A stretch of 64,000 nucleotides of DNA from Symsagittifera roscoffensis. Its lineage: Eukaryota > Xenacoelomorpha > Acoela > Convolutidae. This document shows positions 53,901 to 63,188 of the stretch, piece by piece (the stretch's first letter is position 1; each line of letters starts with the position of its first letter). The notes under the pieces are model-generated. The model was not told the DNA's origin. It did not search any database and saw nothing but the letters and a program-made list of their open reading frames with translations. Location of the stretch: positions 53,608,617-53,672,616 of the forward strand of contig NC_087070.1 of NCBI RefSeq assembly GCF_963678635.1, read 5' to 3'. A program made the position numbers and the translations under genes.

Positions 53901-56900
53901 CGCGACCAGAATTTGGTATGTCCCAACTTTCGCGACCCATGTCCAGAATTTCGCGACCAAATTTTGACAAGTCCAGACTTTCACGGCCCACGTCGCGACT
54001 CGTGTCCAGACTTTCCAGACTCAAACTCTGGGCGCGACTATGCAATTTGGGTCTAAATCTGGATCGGACTCGACCCTAAAAGTCTGGACATAAGTCTGGG
54101 ACCTCGACCCGGGAAAGAGCCAATGTTGTTTTCACGCCTTCATTAGTACGTATATCAATATTCGAATCAATCTCACAATCTGAAAAAAACTTCACCTGGA
54201 AACTCTGGTGAGGGAAAGAGAAAGGGTCAGTTTTTGAGCTGGAATATTTTGCCGCATTTGTTCCGCAATAACAGAAAACTGGAAGTTTTTGCACTTAAAT
54301 TGTTTCAATTTAGCCAAAATGGCCGTTTTCAACACCTTTATTTTCAGTACAGATGATCATAGTTGAAATATACATTTGCATGTGAGCTCAGCACATCGAT
54401 AACTTCGATATTGTTATACAACCCGTCAAAAACAGTTAGCTAAAAACTTAAAAGGTTTACATAAAGAAACCACCCCAAAATGTAATATTGCGTTTTTCTA
54501 AGGTACCCTGACGCTGATTTTTACAATTGGTTTTTCATTTTTTTTCCTTTCACAATTTTTTGACAATTGATAATTTTCTTTTTTTTTCAATTTTATTTCA
54601 AAATACTCTTTATTTTTTTTTCTGAATAACAATGGTTTTCATTCAATACCTTTTTCTTTTTTGAACTTTTCTAATTAGAGATAAAATTTTGAGCGTTTTT
54701 AGAGAGCTATATAATCAAACCCTAAGTCAATTCAGGTGCCATGTATATCAGCCAAAATTACTGAGCTTTGCAAAAAACACTAAAAAACAATTATTTAACA
54801 ACAATTTAGAAAATCATGCACACTTCAATCCCATTGTCCTAACCTTTGGCTGGCTTACATACTCTGCTCATTTTTGTTTCGCTGATATGTCGGCTTGAAA
54901 AAAAAATGTTTGGTCAAAACGTTCCTTAAGTTGCCCTAAAACGTCATTTTTGGACTTTGTTTTTCTTTTCAAAAAATGCCGTTGGCGCTGTTGATAAAAT
55001 TAGGTTATGTTAGAACTTTTGATAATTTGCGCGAGCTTGAAAAGTAAATTGATAAATTTCTCAGAAGTTATAGAGAAGCCTTTCACGAAATAACATCCTG
55101 GATTAACCCCTGAACATTTTACGAAGATCAAATTTATGATATCACTTTTCTCCCCTTTTGCTATAAAGTTTTTTTCATTATTATACTATTACCTATAAAG
55201 GTGTTTTTAAATTAATTTATGTTTATTGCAGAATGAATTTTTCAGGGTTCTTCACTTCCGAAAATCTGACGTTGCGTGCAAAATTGTTCTATGGTTTGGT
55301 TTAGCTGGGGTTGCCGCTGCTCAAAGTGAGATGTGCATAATGACAGTCGATCGATACCTAACTCTGAAAAAGTTTGTCTGGTACCGTAACAATTTGATGT
55401 ACAACTTGCGATACCCTGTAATAGGTAAGAAGAACTTCAGTTAATTGTGGTTTCTGCGATACGCAGAGGATCTATGAAATGCCATCAGACCTGTCTAAGC
55501 ATAGTCAGTTTTTATCATCTTTCCACATTCCAGATTGAGTTACTTTGTGGAGAGACGCTCTTATTTTCAAATCAAGGACCTTTTATTTGAATAGAACTTT
55601 CACCCACCAAAAAAATATGGACTACTTAAAATTCTCCTTAAATTGATACTTTTTCTTAAACTATGGACTTAGTGTTTGGGGCCAAAAAAACCGAATCTCG
55701 CTGGTCAGCTTCGTTTTCTATCTATGTTTGATTGCTTCTTCTTTGAAAAAAAATCTTCTTCGAAATTTTTTTTTGTCGCAGCACAACTTGAAGAGCCTTG
55801 AATATGGTTTCGCCTGGAATTGTTTGTCTGTGGGTTAGATTCATCTTTTTGGGGGTGTATAGTGCAACTTTTTCTTATCATTGTCTTGTGTAATTTTAAC
55901 CGTGTGTGCTTTAAAAAACAGTATTTGAACATCGTGAATTTTCAATGCAAAAGGGTTTTTGAATGCTCTCTTTAACATTTTTAGTTGTGCAAGTTTCTTC
56001 ATTTTTCAGCTGCAGAAAGTTAATTGGTGAGTTTTTTGTCTCATCAAAGTTACACTTTCTATAATAATCACGCTAAAATTTTCAAGCGTTCTTTTTTAAG
56101 AATCAGTTCTTAACTGTTGGTCCATGAAATGCAAAAACAACCCGGAAAGAGCTGAAAGTAATTGAAACAAAAAAAAAACAGATCCAAACTGGGAGCAACA
56201 GAGCTGCTGTAAGCCACAAAACTTAATGCTATTACTTGAAAAAACGTTTTAATCAAATTTTAATTCAAAGTCGTTAAAAACGTAAAATTATCCATTTTGG
56301 AACCAGATCCAAACTATAATTTATTATTGGTTATAATTTAGATATTTTATCCCTATAAAATATTAAAGACTAACCAATCACACTCCATCAAACTAACAAC
56401 CCACTTATTTGTAAGTGCTGAAATTACTTGTAATTTCAGCACCAGAGAGATTTGAATTTAACTTACAACTTAGTTGCTTTCTCCAAGAGACCGACTCGTA
56501 ACAAAACCAGTATACTCTAGATCGATTGAGACTAAGAGATATAAGAGTAAGATTAAGATCGGTATTATTAGACTAAGAAGTTGCACGAAATTAAGATAGC
56601 GTGACGAGCAGACGGTGTACCCTATCTGAAATTACTCTATGAGTTAGACCTAAGAACACAACTCAGTTTGCAAGTTTTGTAAATATATGGAAATGTTATT
56701 AACAAATGAAAAAACCAAAACTTTAAATTTTAACTTTGGCCGTTAAAAGGCAGTCGGATCATTCAAGGTTCTGCTTTGATTCGAGAGCTTCTACTAAATC
56801 TATTCAAGATTTTTCTTGATGAAAAAACCACTCGAGCACAAATATTTCTTCTTTGAAACTCGGAACACTAATGTATTTAATTGAAAATTATCAAACTAAT

Positions 56901-59500
56901 CTATGAACTTCAAAAAATTCAATCCTAGGCTTTCCGTTCTAGTGACAATCGCAAACTATGGTCTAGCGATAATCCTTTGCTCGTCGATGGTTTTTCGTGC
57001 AGCTTACGACAGGAAAAACGATGCATGCGAAGCAAAAGATCAAGAAACTCGGGAAGTTTGGAAACGATTACCAGCGCTGGTTGGAGCGGTTTATTTTGCT
57101 GCACTATTGCTTGTTACCACAGTTATCAGTCTCATCATTGTGAAAAATCGCAGGTACTTAGAAATTTTATACATTCGGTTTTTTAAATTTTTTTTTGGTT
57201 ACTTTTCGGGCCAAAATTCAACAGCAGCTTGTGTATGGAAAACGAACTACTTTTGAGTAGCAGCTCTTTTTGTAGAGAAGAAACACTTCGCCCTGTAACA
57301 GATTTGGGAGAAGATTACACCCTCTTTCAGTTATACGACCCCCCCCCCCCCCGAACAATCAAAAAATCCCTTCAGAATTTTTTTTGATCAAGCAACTTTT
57401 AAATTTTTTCAAGCGCTTTTACATTCCATACAGCGCGTGCTTGAAAAAACTTTTTTTGTCCAAAAACGTCCAAAATTTGCTCAACGTGAACCTGAGTTAC
57501 ATTTTTCTGACCCAAAGGGTGCTTTGCTATGGCTTCCAACAAAGAATGACTATTTTTAGACTAAAATCAAACTCAAGATGAAAATTATACGTGAGAATCT
57601 AGCTAAGTGAAGTTAGCTAGTTGAGTTTCATATGACTATTATTTGTAACTTTTGATTCAGGGCTATGGTCAAATCACTTCTGGATATGAACCACTTGAAT
57701 GAAATCGAAGCCAAAACTGAGCTCAACTTGACATCTGGCGTTCTGATTTGCAATGTCAGCTTCATCGCTGTTTCCTTCATATCTTATATCATACTGGGTA
57801 CCAGATTTTTTGCTGGTCTTGGACTGATTTGGGCCGAGGCTTTGGGTAAAAACTGATCAATTATCTGATAGTGAAAACTTCCAATAACTTGAAACCTACG
57901 AAAAAGTTGTAATCAAGACCATTTCAAAACAATTTCGAAACCTATTTCAATGATTTTTTTTTGAAAAATTTAAACTTATTGTGCAAAAATTCAAAATATG
58001 CTAGCAATTTTAAAATACAAGGATAAATACAAAATTTTGCACACAAGGATAAAAACCAAAGAGGGAAAACCTCTGTCTACTTGGAGGGTCTTTACAAGTT
58101 GTGAGACTTATCTTATCAGGCTAGTTTTGAATATCAAGTTACTGAGATGCCCCCAATAAAGAGGGCGGCAGAGAGTTTTCCTTTTTTTGAAGTAGAATAT
58201 TTTTTCAAACTGTACACTTTTCAACCATAAAGCTTCTTTAACATGTTTTTTCCTTAATTTTTTCACATTTTCTGAGAGTCCGCGAAAATTAAAAACATTA
58301 CCATAAAACTTCACAAACTTCACTATCTGATTTGAGAGTAGAGCCTGAAATTCTGATTCTGATGCAAACTTTGCTTACGGACTTGTTTCTTGTGTCGACT
58401 AGTTTCAATATGATTATAGTGTTTGCGTTGTTCGTCTGTCAAAGTTCTGAGTTCCGAGGAGCACTGAAAGAACTGTTTTTATTGCTGTTCAGAAGCATCA
58501 GAGCAAAATATTTGAGAAGACAGGATTTGAGAAGACAGGTAATTGAGTGTAAAGTTAAAAAAAGAATAGAGTAAAACAGTTATTTGAAATTTTTAATTTA
58601 ATTGTTACGAAAAAAATCTGTTGAAGTGGAAAACACTAATCGGTGTGCATTTTACCCCTGCTTGTGCCAAAGGATAGCCAGTTCCACTGTAGCGGATTTG
58701 AGGGGTGGGGGGGGGGGGGGCGGAGGAATCTTACTTTTTATTCAGTACTTATTTATGACATCCATTTAATTGCTTTTTTAAAGAGTTAAAAAATGTGATT
58801 TTTTTTTCATATTCCCGTATACTCAAGTGCCTGTTGTCTCGACTTCTTAGCACCCAAGAAGAATTTACCGAAATAATGCTGCAATGGGCAATAGTGCGAA
58901 TAGCAGACAGCAACCGAACAGACAATCATCCAAGGGTGACATTGAGGAAAAGCGATATACTAGATACAAAATACTCAAAATAATCTATTACAAAAAATGC
59001 CTACAAAACAAGTACAAACCTTAGGTAGGAGTAAGATTCGAAAAGTGTAAAAGTTTAAGGAAATATTGAATGAAAAATTTGTTACTTCCTCAATGTAGCT
59101 CACAATTCGGGTGCAGCATATAACTTTTTTAAGAAATTAGAAACCAAGTTGGTCTTAAAAATTAGGGAAAATGATTTACTGACAAGAATTTCATCATAAA
59201 ATAGCAAGCTGAAAATAACAAAAAGTACGGCAGAGTATATCTGCTTAAATTTAGCCCGTAGCATCAACTCATCAAAATCGAATCTTTGCAACTGTAGCTT
59301 CGAAAAACTTGAATGTCGAACGGATAAACATAAATCGAATGCCCACTGGAAATGCCGAAAATTTGCAGGCGGAAAAAGTTCAGATTCAGCTTCGAAAATT
59401 GATTTTGGCCGAGTACGGTGGTCACTCTTCCTTCAGAATTCCGGGTTCCACGGATGCCGAAATTGATGATGAGCCAGAGATAAGAGAGGATCCTCTGTAA
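47706..59500 (+). CDS. Rhodopsin-like seven-transmembrane receptor gene
   Basis: G-protein-coupled-receptor-type gene assembled from six exons with consistent phases: 47706-47930, 55232-55424, 56943-57153, 57661-57845, 58339-58538 and either 58828-58983 (389 aa) or 59255-59500 (419 aa). Both totals are whole codons. Class A landmarks: Asn in TM1 (CNVLII), Asp in TM2 (VAASD), Cys before TM3, DRY exactly 24 residues after that Cys, and FRGALKEL as helix 8. CWxP in TM6, NPxxY in TM7 and the TM4 Trp are absent. Ligand unknown. I do not recognise a subfamily. The introns hold a foldback repeat element and a solo LTR. Confidence 0.8.
48212..48610. repeat. 199-bp tandem duplication built of GCGGATTCCGC palindromes
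   Basis: GTCAGCACATTTAATTTG occurs at 48212 and 48411, and the copies are nearly identical. Each holds several TGGATTCCGCAA or GCGGAATCCGC motifs in both orientations. Long ORFs listed here on both strands are by-products. Confidence 0.9.
48955..49125. repeat. Degenerate tandem repeats around GGAATTGAGAT
   Basis: GACAGGAATTGAGAT(C/T)GA(A/T)GTT-type units recur four to five times with irregular spacing of about 25 to 60 bp. Confidence 0.6.
49200..49510. repeat. Second cluster of TTGCGGATTCCGCAA-type palindromes
   Basis: ATGCGGATTCCGC, TTGCGGATTCCAC, GTTGCGGATTCCGCAAC and later GTTGCGGAATCCGC recur within 300 bp, as in 48115-48660. Confidence 0.8.
50037..50176. repeat. 70-bp tandem duplication
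   Basis: CAATTGAAAATCACTAACTA begins at 50041 and 50111. The units are rich in CAACAACT-type motifs. Confidence 0.8.
50230..50478 (-). mobile_element. GTTCCGACT-family MITE remnant
   Basis: Ends CACAAATATTCCGTCA ... ATAGTCGGAACA and contains the AAATTTGTCTGGAGA and CCGTCAAAAATTTCCAGTTA blocks in inverted order. Confidence 0.65.
51420..52430. repeat. Left arm: GAGACGGCGCGAC tandem repeats
   Basis: CCAAGGCGGAGACGGCGCGA and close variants recur dozens of times at about 25-40 bp spacing. The GC content is far above the flanks. Confidence 0.9.
52548..53740. repeat. 109-bp satellite with 327-bp higher-order unit
   Basis: GAGTCTGCAAAGTCTGG starts at 52846, 52955, 53064, 53173, 53282, 53391, 53500, 53608 and 53717. 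The spacing is 109 bp (once 108), with one truncated 80-bp unit at 52657. Shared variants show that 52955-53281 and 53282-53607 are two copies of a three-unit block. Confidence 0.95.
53740..54070. repeat. Inverted arrangement of GTCTGGACAT/CGCGAAA repeats
   Basis: GGGTCGCGAAAGTCTGGACA units up to about 53871 are followed at once by the reverse-complement series (AGACTTTCGCGACCCATGTC). Together they make about 100-bp complementary arms with almost no loop. Confidence 0.9.
54300..54480 (-). mobile_element. GTTCCGACT-family MITE remnant
   Basis: CAATTTAGCCAAAATGGC, a GAGCTCAGCACATC block, ACCCGTCAAAAACAGTTAGC and ACCACCCCAAAATGTAATAT follow the family order in reverse. Confidence 0.6.
55232..55424 (+). 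CDS. 7TM receptor exon 2: TM3 with DRY
   Basis: Phase 0 in (acceptor TTTATTGCAG), phase 1 out (GTAAGA). It encodes NEFFRVLHFRKSDVACKIVL and then MCIMTVDRYLTLKK, with a basic second intracellular loop. The Cys-to-Asp spacing of 24 is exactly the class A value. Confidence 0.85.
55425..56942. other. Intron holding a solo LTR
   Basis: Contains the solo LTR at 56298-56665 and a short GTTCCGACT-family end (AAAAGGCAGTCGGATCATTC near 56745). No exon was seen. Confidence 0.7.
56298..56665 (+). repeat. Diverged solo LTR of the large retrotransposon family
   Basis: Reads TGGAACCAGATCCAAAC ... ACAACTCA, in the opposite orientation to the full element. It shares the GTGCTGAAATTAC inverted-repeat block and the GTGACGAGCAGACGGTGTAC stretch. 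About 368 bp. No internal sequence. The flanks ATTT and GTTT may be a decayed duplication. Confidence 0.9.
56943..57153 (+). CDS. 7TM receptor exon 3: TM4 and TM5
   Basis: Phase 1 in, phase 2 out (GTACTT). The acceptor CTTTCCGTTCTAG is used because the AG 14 nt upstream gives the wrong phase. TM4 is TIANYGLAIILCSSMVF (no Trp). TM5 is AVYFAALLLVTTVISLIIV (no Pro). Confidence 0.8.
57154..57660. other. Intron, nothing recognised
   Basis: AT-rich with a 14-nt C run at 57339-57352. Acceptor TTTTGATTCAG. Confidence 0.6.
57661..57845 (+). CDS. 7TM receptor exon 4: TM6
   Basis: Phase 2 in, phase 1 out (GTAAAA). The third loop is short (AMVKSLLDMNHLNEIEAKTE). TM6 is VLICNVSFIAVSFISYIILG, without CWxP. 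Confidence 0.8.
57846..58338. other. Intron, nothing recognised
   Basis: AT-rich. The acceptor ATTTGAGAG was chosen by phase (G + TA gives Val). Confidence 0.55.
58339..58538 (+). CDS. 7TM receptor exon 5: TM7 and helix 8
   Basis: Phase 1 in, phase 0 out (GTAATT). TM7 is LLTDLFLVSTSFNMIIVFAL, with no NPxxY. Then FRGALKELFLLLFRSIRAKY, whose FRGALKEL is the usual class A helix 8. The end has a 15-nt duplication (GAAGACAGGATTTGA GAAGACAG). Confidence 0.82.
58707..58720. repeat. Poly(G) run, 14 nt
   Basis: G homopolymer in the last receptor intron. Confidence 0.9.
58828..58983 (+). CDS. 7TM receptor exon 6a: possible C-terminal tail
   Basis: Phase 0 after ATACTCAAG. It encodes CLLSRLLSTQEEFTEIMLQW and a polar tail to TAA at 58981. 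The cysteine near the start could be palmitoylated. It may be an alternative to 59255-59500. Confidence 0.45.
   Translation, partial: CLLSRLLSTQEEFTEIMLQWAIVRIADSNRTDNHPRVTLRKSDILDTKYSK
59255..59500 (+). CDS. 7TM receptor exon 6b: alternative C-terminal tail
   Basis: Phase 0 after TGCTTAAATTTAG. It encodes a polar tail with LQAEKVQIQLRKLILAEYGG and an acidic end (DAEIDDEPEIREDPL, stop). A second acceptor at 59297 (CAACTGTAG) would give phase 1 and fits no donor seen. Confidence 0.45.
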   Translation, partial: PVASTHQNRIFATVASKNLNVERININRMPTGNAENLQAEKVQIQLRKLILAEYGGHSSFRIPGSTDAEIDDEPEIREDPL

Positions 59501-60950
59501 TGGAGATTAAGATGAACATTTCAACATTTCAATAGCAATTATTATCAAAAATTTTAATCTTTAATTCTCAGCAAAACGGCTCTGTGGAAACATTTAAGTA
59601 AATCAAAAAGATAGTTTGAATATGTTTTAAAATGCAGTGTGCCCATTTGATGAGCAGTTTAGTATAAGTTTTGGTTTAACTATTCTCACAATTTTTTCAT
59701 TGGTTGCAGCTGCTTGTTTCTCTGATTTAGAAATGATGTCTAATCAGAAGCGGATTGAGGCGGACGCCTACCTCCCTTCTCAAGGGCTCGACCCCTTGCC
59801 CACCCAAGCTCCCCTTCTGGTATTAGCACACGACATCATTTTTGGTAGACAAGCCCTAAAAGTTTTCTAAGAGTGCCTGTTTTAGCGCCACTATGTATAG
59901 TAATTTTAATTGGGGTGTGCCAAAAAAAAAACAATTTATGGTCCGTAGATCAGCTTCTGTTCTAATGGAAAGTCTGAAAACGGACCAGAAGGTTTCATGA
60001 CTATCTCTCAGGCTAATGTTTAGTGGTTGTAAAAGCGGTTTTAAAACGAGCACTACTGGTATACTAGCCTGAGAACAATTTCTTAAAGTATTTATTTTCT
60101 GTGTCGAATGATGGTTTATATGTTTAGTTGAGCATTATTACGCATGAGAACACTGGGGAAATTTCATTCGATCACAAGTCCAGTTTTGTTTTCGAGAAAG
60201 TTTATTTTTATAGGTTAATTTAATTTGATGTAGCTTAATGTTGATCCTTTATTTTACTTTACAAGTGCATTGAAAACAACTTGTCATACATTTTATTTGA
60301 GAGAAGATTAAAATTAGCACTTCCATGCTCTCCTCAAGTGCATATTTTTTTGGGGCGGGGCGAATTTTTTGGGGGTTCATAGAGGTCTATGCAGTCTAGC
60401 TAAACCTGCATATAGAAATTTTTTGCAAATCACACGAAACCAAAAAAATTGTACTCCATAAAAACTGTTGTGATTTGTGTTTTATTTCTCTTAATTTGAC
60501 CATTATCTCTTAATTAGATACTTGTTAGTTCGTGTCTATTCGAAGTCCATTGGACTTCGCGGCACTTTTCTTTTTCTATTGAGAAAAGACAGCTTCAATT
60601 CAATTTATTCTATTTCATTCTTTTAACTTCAATTTAGTTAATCTTAAGTATACCAGTGGCATTTGAACTCTATTTATTATGACGCAGTCAACTGATTCAA
60701 AACTGCGGGAAAACTGCCTTTCGGCCAAATCATGCAGTAGAAACCCCCTCCTCCTCCCCCACTTAATGGGCGAATTAGATAGATCATTTCCAGGGGGCAG
60801 TTTTTGCCAAAGAGAACGTAGATATTGACAATTTGAAACAGAAATAACAATTCAGAAATACCAAGTCTAGAAGGCGCCGAAGATTCAGAAAATAAAACAC
60901 AGAGAAAAGAGAGGGAGGCCAGAAACCAAGAATTGGCATGACAAAAATTG
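59501..60950. other. Intergenic; one weak coding-like block
   Basis: 59711-59870 after GGTTGCAG has coding-like composition (MMSNQKRIEADAYLPSQGLD) but no clear gene context. The rest is AT-rich. Confidence 0.45.
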
Positions 60951-60989
60951 AAACAGACAAAGAAGTGTGATAAATTTTATATTTAGCCT

Positions 60990-61488
60990 GAAGAGCTGAG
61001 GGAAAAAGAGTCGTCTCACATAAACACTCTGGGGTGAAAGACTTATCGGTCTCTTTTATAGAATTTTTCGGTCTACTAGAATCGGCATTCGTGAAACCAG
61101 CTAATATCACCTTCGAACAAAACAAACTGACGAGTAGGAAACAAAAAGATGGAGAGTCTTACGACCAATTTGGTGGGGCATTATCGGATTTAGCAAGAGT
61201 GCGAAATCGGAAAAAACATAGATCATGATGGGATAAGAGACCTATTCATTTTTAACATGAGAACTGCGACCTCCAACGAAGGCTAATTTCGGAGACTCTA
61301 AATCATTTGGATCCAATTGATCAGGCAATTATTGACAAAAAACTATATCTTAACCACCTCGAACCTTTTAATCCTGTAAAAATAAAAACCAAGCCCGAAC
61401 ATGGAAAAATCAAAACCTTGTATGAAATTGGGAAATGTGTTTATCAAAGTTCACTTAAATTTTTGTCTGGAAACGAAAATTATCCATA
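60990..61488 (+). pseudogene. Gag relic of another Ty3/gypsy-type element
   Basis: FVKPANITFEQNKLTSRKQK then DGESYDQFGGALSDLARV reads as the conserved Gag stretch of many Ty3/gypsy elements. It is followed, after a stop and a frame change, by IRDLFIFNMRT and LNHLDPIDQAI. Several stops and shifts. It differs from the Gag of the large element and lies on the other strand. Confidence 0.75.
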
Positions 61489-61569
61489 AAAACAATGGCT
61501 ATTCAAAAGTGAGAGAAACCAGCTGTATTTAGAGTAGACAGAAATGTACATAATCAAAATTTTTTGAGT

Positions 61570-62840
61570 TTTCAGGTATTTTGTGATCATTGATTTTTTT
61601 GATGTTGTTTTGACAATTTGGAGTCCAGTCAAAGAATATAACTGTGTAAGTTCTCGGAGTGCGTATGGGGTGATAAGGTAAAAGGCTATTTCTTTGTTGC
61701 AAGTTCTTTTTTATTTAGGTCAATTTGTTAAGTCTGTCGGTTTGATAATAAATCAATAATGTCCTGATTTTGAAGATTGTAATTTTTTCGATTTTTCGAT
61801 ATGACTTTGTGTTTTGTGAAATTTGGGAGAGAAACAAAGGTTCTTTTTTTAGATCTGAAGCGGGTGTAAAACATGAATTGATTTGAAATTTAAAATTTTG
61901 TCTTTGTAACATCCTTTTTGCTATTTTTTGGTTGACTTGGTTGAGTTTTTATTGCTATTTAGAATCCATTATGTGGGTACCGGAAGCTCAGTTCAAAATT
62001 TGTTGATGATGAAAGAGGTAAACTATAACAAATAAAGTCTTTGAATGTTGGCATTGTCCTTGTTTAATTTTCAATGCCTGTAAACAATATTGGTTTTCGC
62101 AGCTTTTGATTAAAAACCATTTCATAGGAAGACAATGCAAAAGGTGTGATTTTTTAAGAACTATATGCGAGTGGGAATGATTTCAGATCTTTTGCCCTTT
62201 CAGAGTATTTTTTATCATTTTGTTAATTATAACTCGTAAAAATTTTGAGAGCGGTCTATGCCTCCGACTAGTCCATTAGTCCATTGGTCAGGTTCTGTGT
62301 TTATCTTTAATGTTATATCATTGACTTAATGTGAAAATTTCGTTAATAAAGACAACTATTGCGCTAAAATGTGGTACTCGTTTTTTCGTGCTACATAAAG
62401 TGTAAATGCGTCCATTAATACCATGATGTATGAATTTCCTTCAGAAGAGGGAGTAATAGAGCCTTTTGTATCGAATGATTGAATAAATTTTAACTTTGTA
62501 TTTTAAAGTCTTGTTTTTTTAAAAAATTTGTCTTTGCTGTGAAAAAAGTTCTTTGAATTGACAGGTGAGACAGTCATTTAAAAGTTTTTTATCCATATTG
62601 GCGCATATGGGAATTAGTAGTTTTTTGTACAACTGTCAAAGGTTTTTTTGATCCAATACGTCCTCTAATAGTTTAAAGGTCCTATGTAAAATGCTACTAG
62701 AATTATGCTTAATGGGAAACAGGATAGTATATTTTCTGTTTTGATATCTGTATTTTCTTTTATTGGTGTCTTATTGAATTTGTTGAAGTGTCAGAATAAT
62801 GTTTTTTTTCTCTAAGACTTTTATATTTATTTTCGTAGAT
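61570..62840 (-). pseudogene. Decayed integrase region of a relative of the large retrotransposon
   Basis: Tracks the DNA of 13460-14820 in the same order and orientation. For example, AAAGAATATAACTGTGTAAG with CGGAGTGCGTATGGGGTGAT corresponds to the C-terminal Pol codons, and CATAAAGTGTAAATGCGTCC to the integrase core. There are many stops and indels. RT, Gag and the 3' ORFs are missing. Confidence 0.85.
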
Positions 62841-62888
62841 TTAACTTTTTATTTATGCGAAGATTTCATTAAACAACTAACATATTTT

Positions 62889-62945
62889 CAAAACAAAGTC
62901 ATCAAGACCTTCCTTGGATCTTAACCATTTGTTATCCGTTAATTT
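62889..62945 (-). repeat. Inverted copy of leader sequence
   Basis: 57 nt that match 63912-63968 in reverse with one difference (AAATTAACGGRTAACAAATG, AAGATCCAAGGAAGGTC). It joins the pol remnant to the pre-Gag region, so the copy has been rearranged. Confidence 0.85.
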
Positions 62946-62957
62946 CAGTTTAAATTA

Positions 62958-63188
62958 TTAATTTCTTTTTATCCTTTTGCAAATCTCGGAGGTTTTCGAG
63001 GTGAGTATAGTTGTTGCGTCGGATTTAGAAACTGGGTTTCGGTTCTTGAAAATTGGGTTTGTTAAAATTTTTATTACCTGATGTATCCTATCCTCTGTTT
63101 GTTTTATAATAAATTCTTGTCTAATATCTTGAATTAAGCAACTTTGTAAAACAAAAACTTCTTTTTTTTCCAAATTATCTCTTGACAT
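62958..63188 (-). pseudogene. Pre-Gag ORF remnant of the decayed relative (76 codons)
   Basis: The ATG sits beside CTTGACATAAGTGTAAGAAT...GATTGATGCAAAA, equivalent to 21850-21890. The frame is open for 76 codons and ends with a basic stretch (EICKRIKRN). It is only weakly similar to the 155-residue protein. Confidence 0.6.

Larger units (their letters stand above)
51406..54113. mobile_element. Foldback-like element: tandem-repeat arrays inside terminal inverted repeats (2.7 kb)
   Basis: The whole repeat domain is bounded by CCCGGGTCGAGGTCCCAGA at 51406 and its exact reverse complement ending at 54113. The inverted match continues about 36 bp with two mismatches into ATGTCCAGACTTT. The left arm is made of GGCGCGAC/CCAGACC repeats and the right arm of the complementary GTCGCGCC/GTCTGG type. 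Long inverted ends made of tandem repeats recall Drosophila Foldback elements. No target duplication and no coding sequence were seen. Confidence 0.75.
47931..55231. other. 7.3-kb first intron of the receptor, repeat-rich
   Basis: Holds the 199-bp duplication (48212-48610), degenerate tandem repeats (48955-49125 and 50037-50176), a cluster of palindromic TTGCGGATTCCGCAA motifs, MITE remnants and the 2.7-kb foldback-like element (51406-54113). No exon was recognised. Confidence 0.7.

Noticed and set aside
52540-54056. Long ORFs on both strands (up to 164 codons) at 52-54 kb
   Set aside because: Produced by the 109-bp satellite. The same peptide repeats in several frames, so there is no gene.
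59711-59870. Exon-like block encoding MMSNQKRIEADAYLPSQGLD
   Set aside because: Coding-like composition after an acceptor, but no donor or phase links it to the receptor and no domain is visible.
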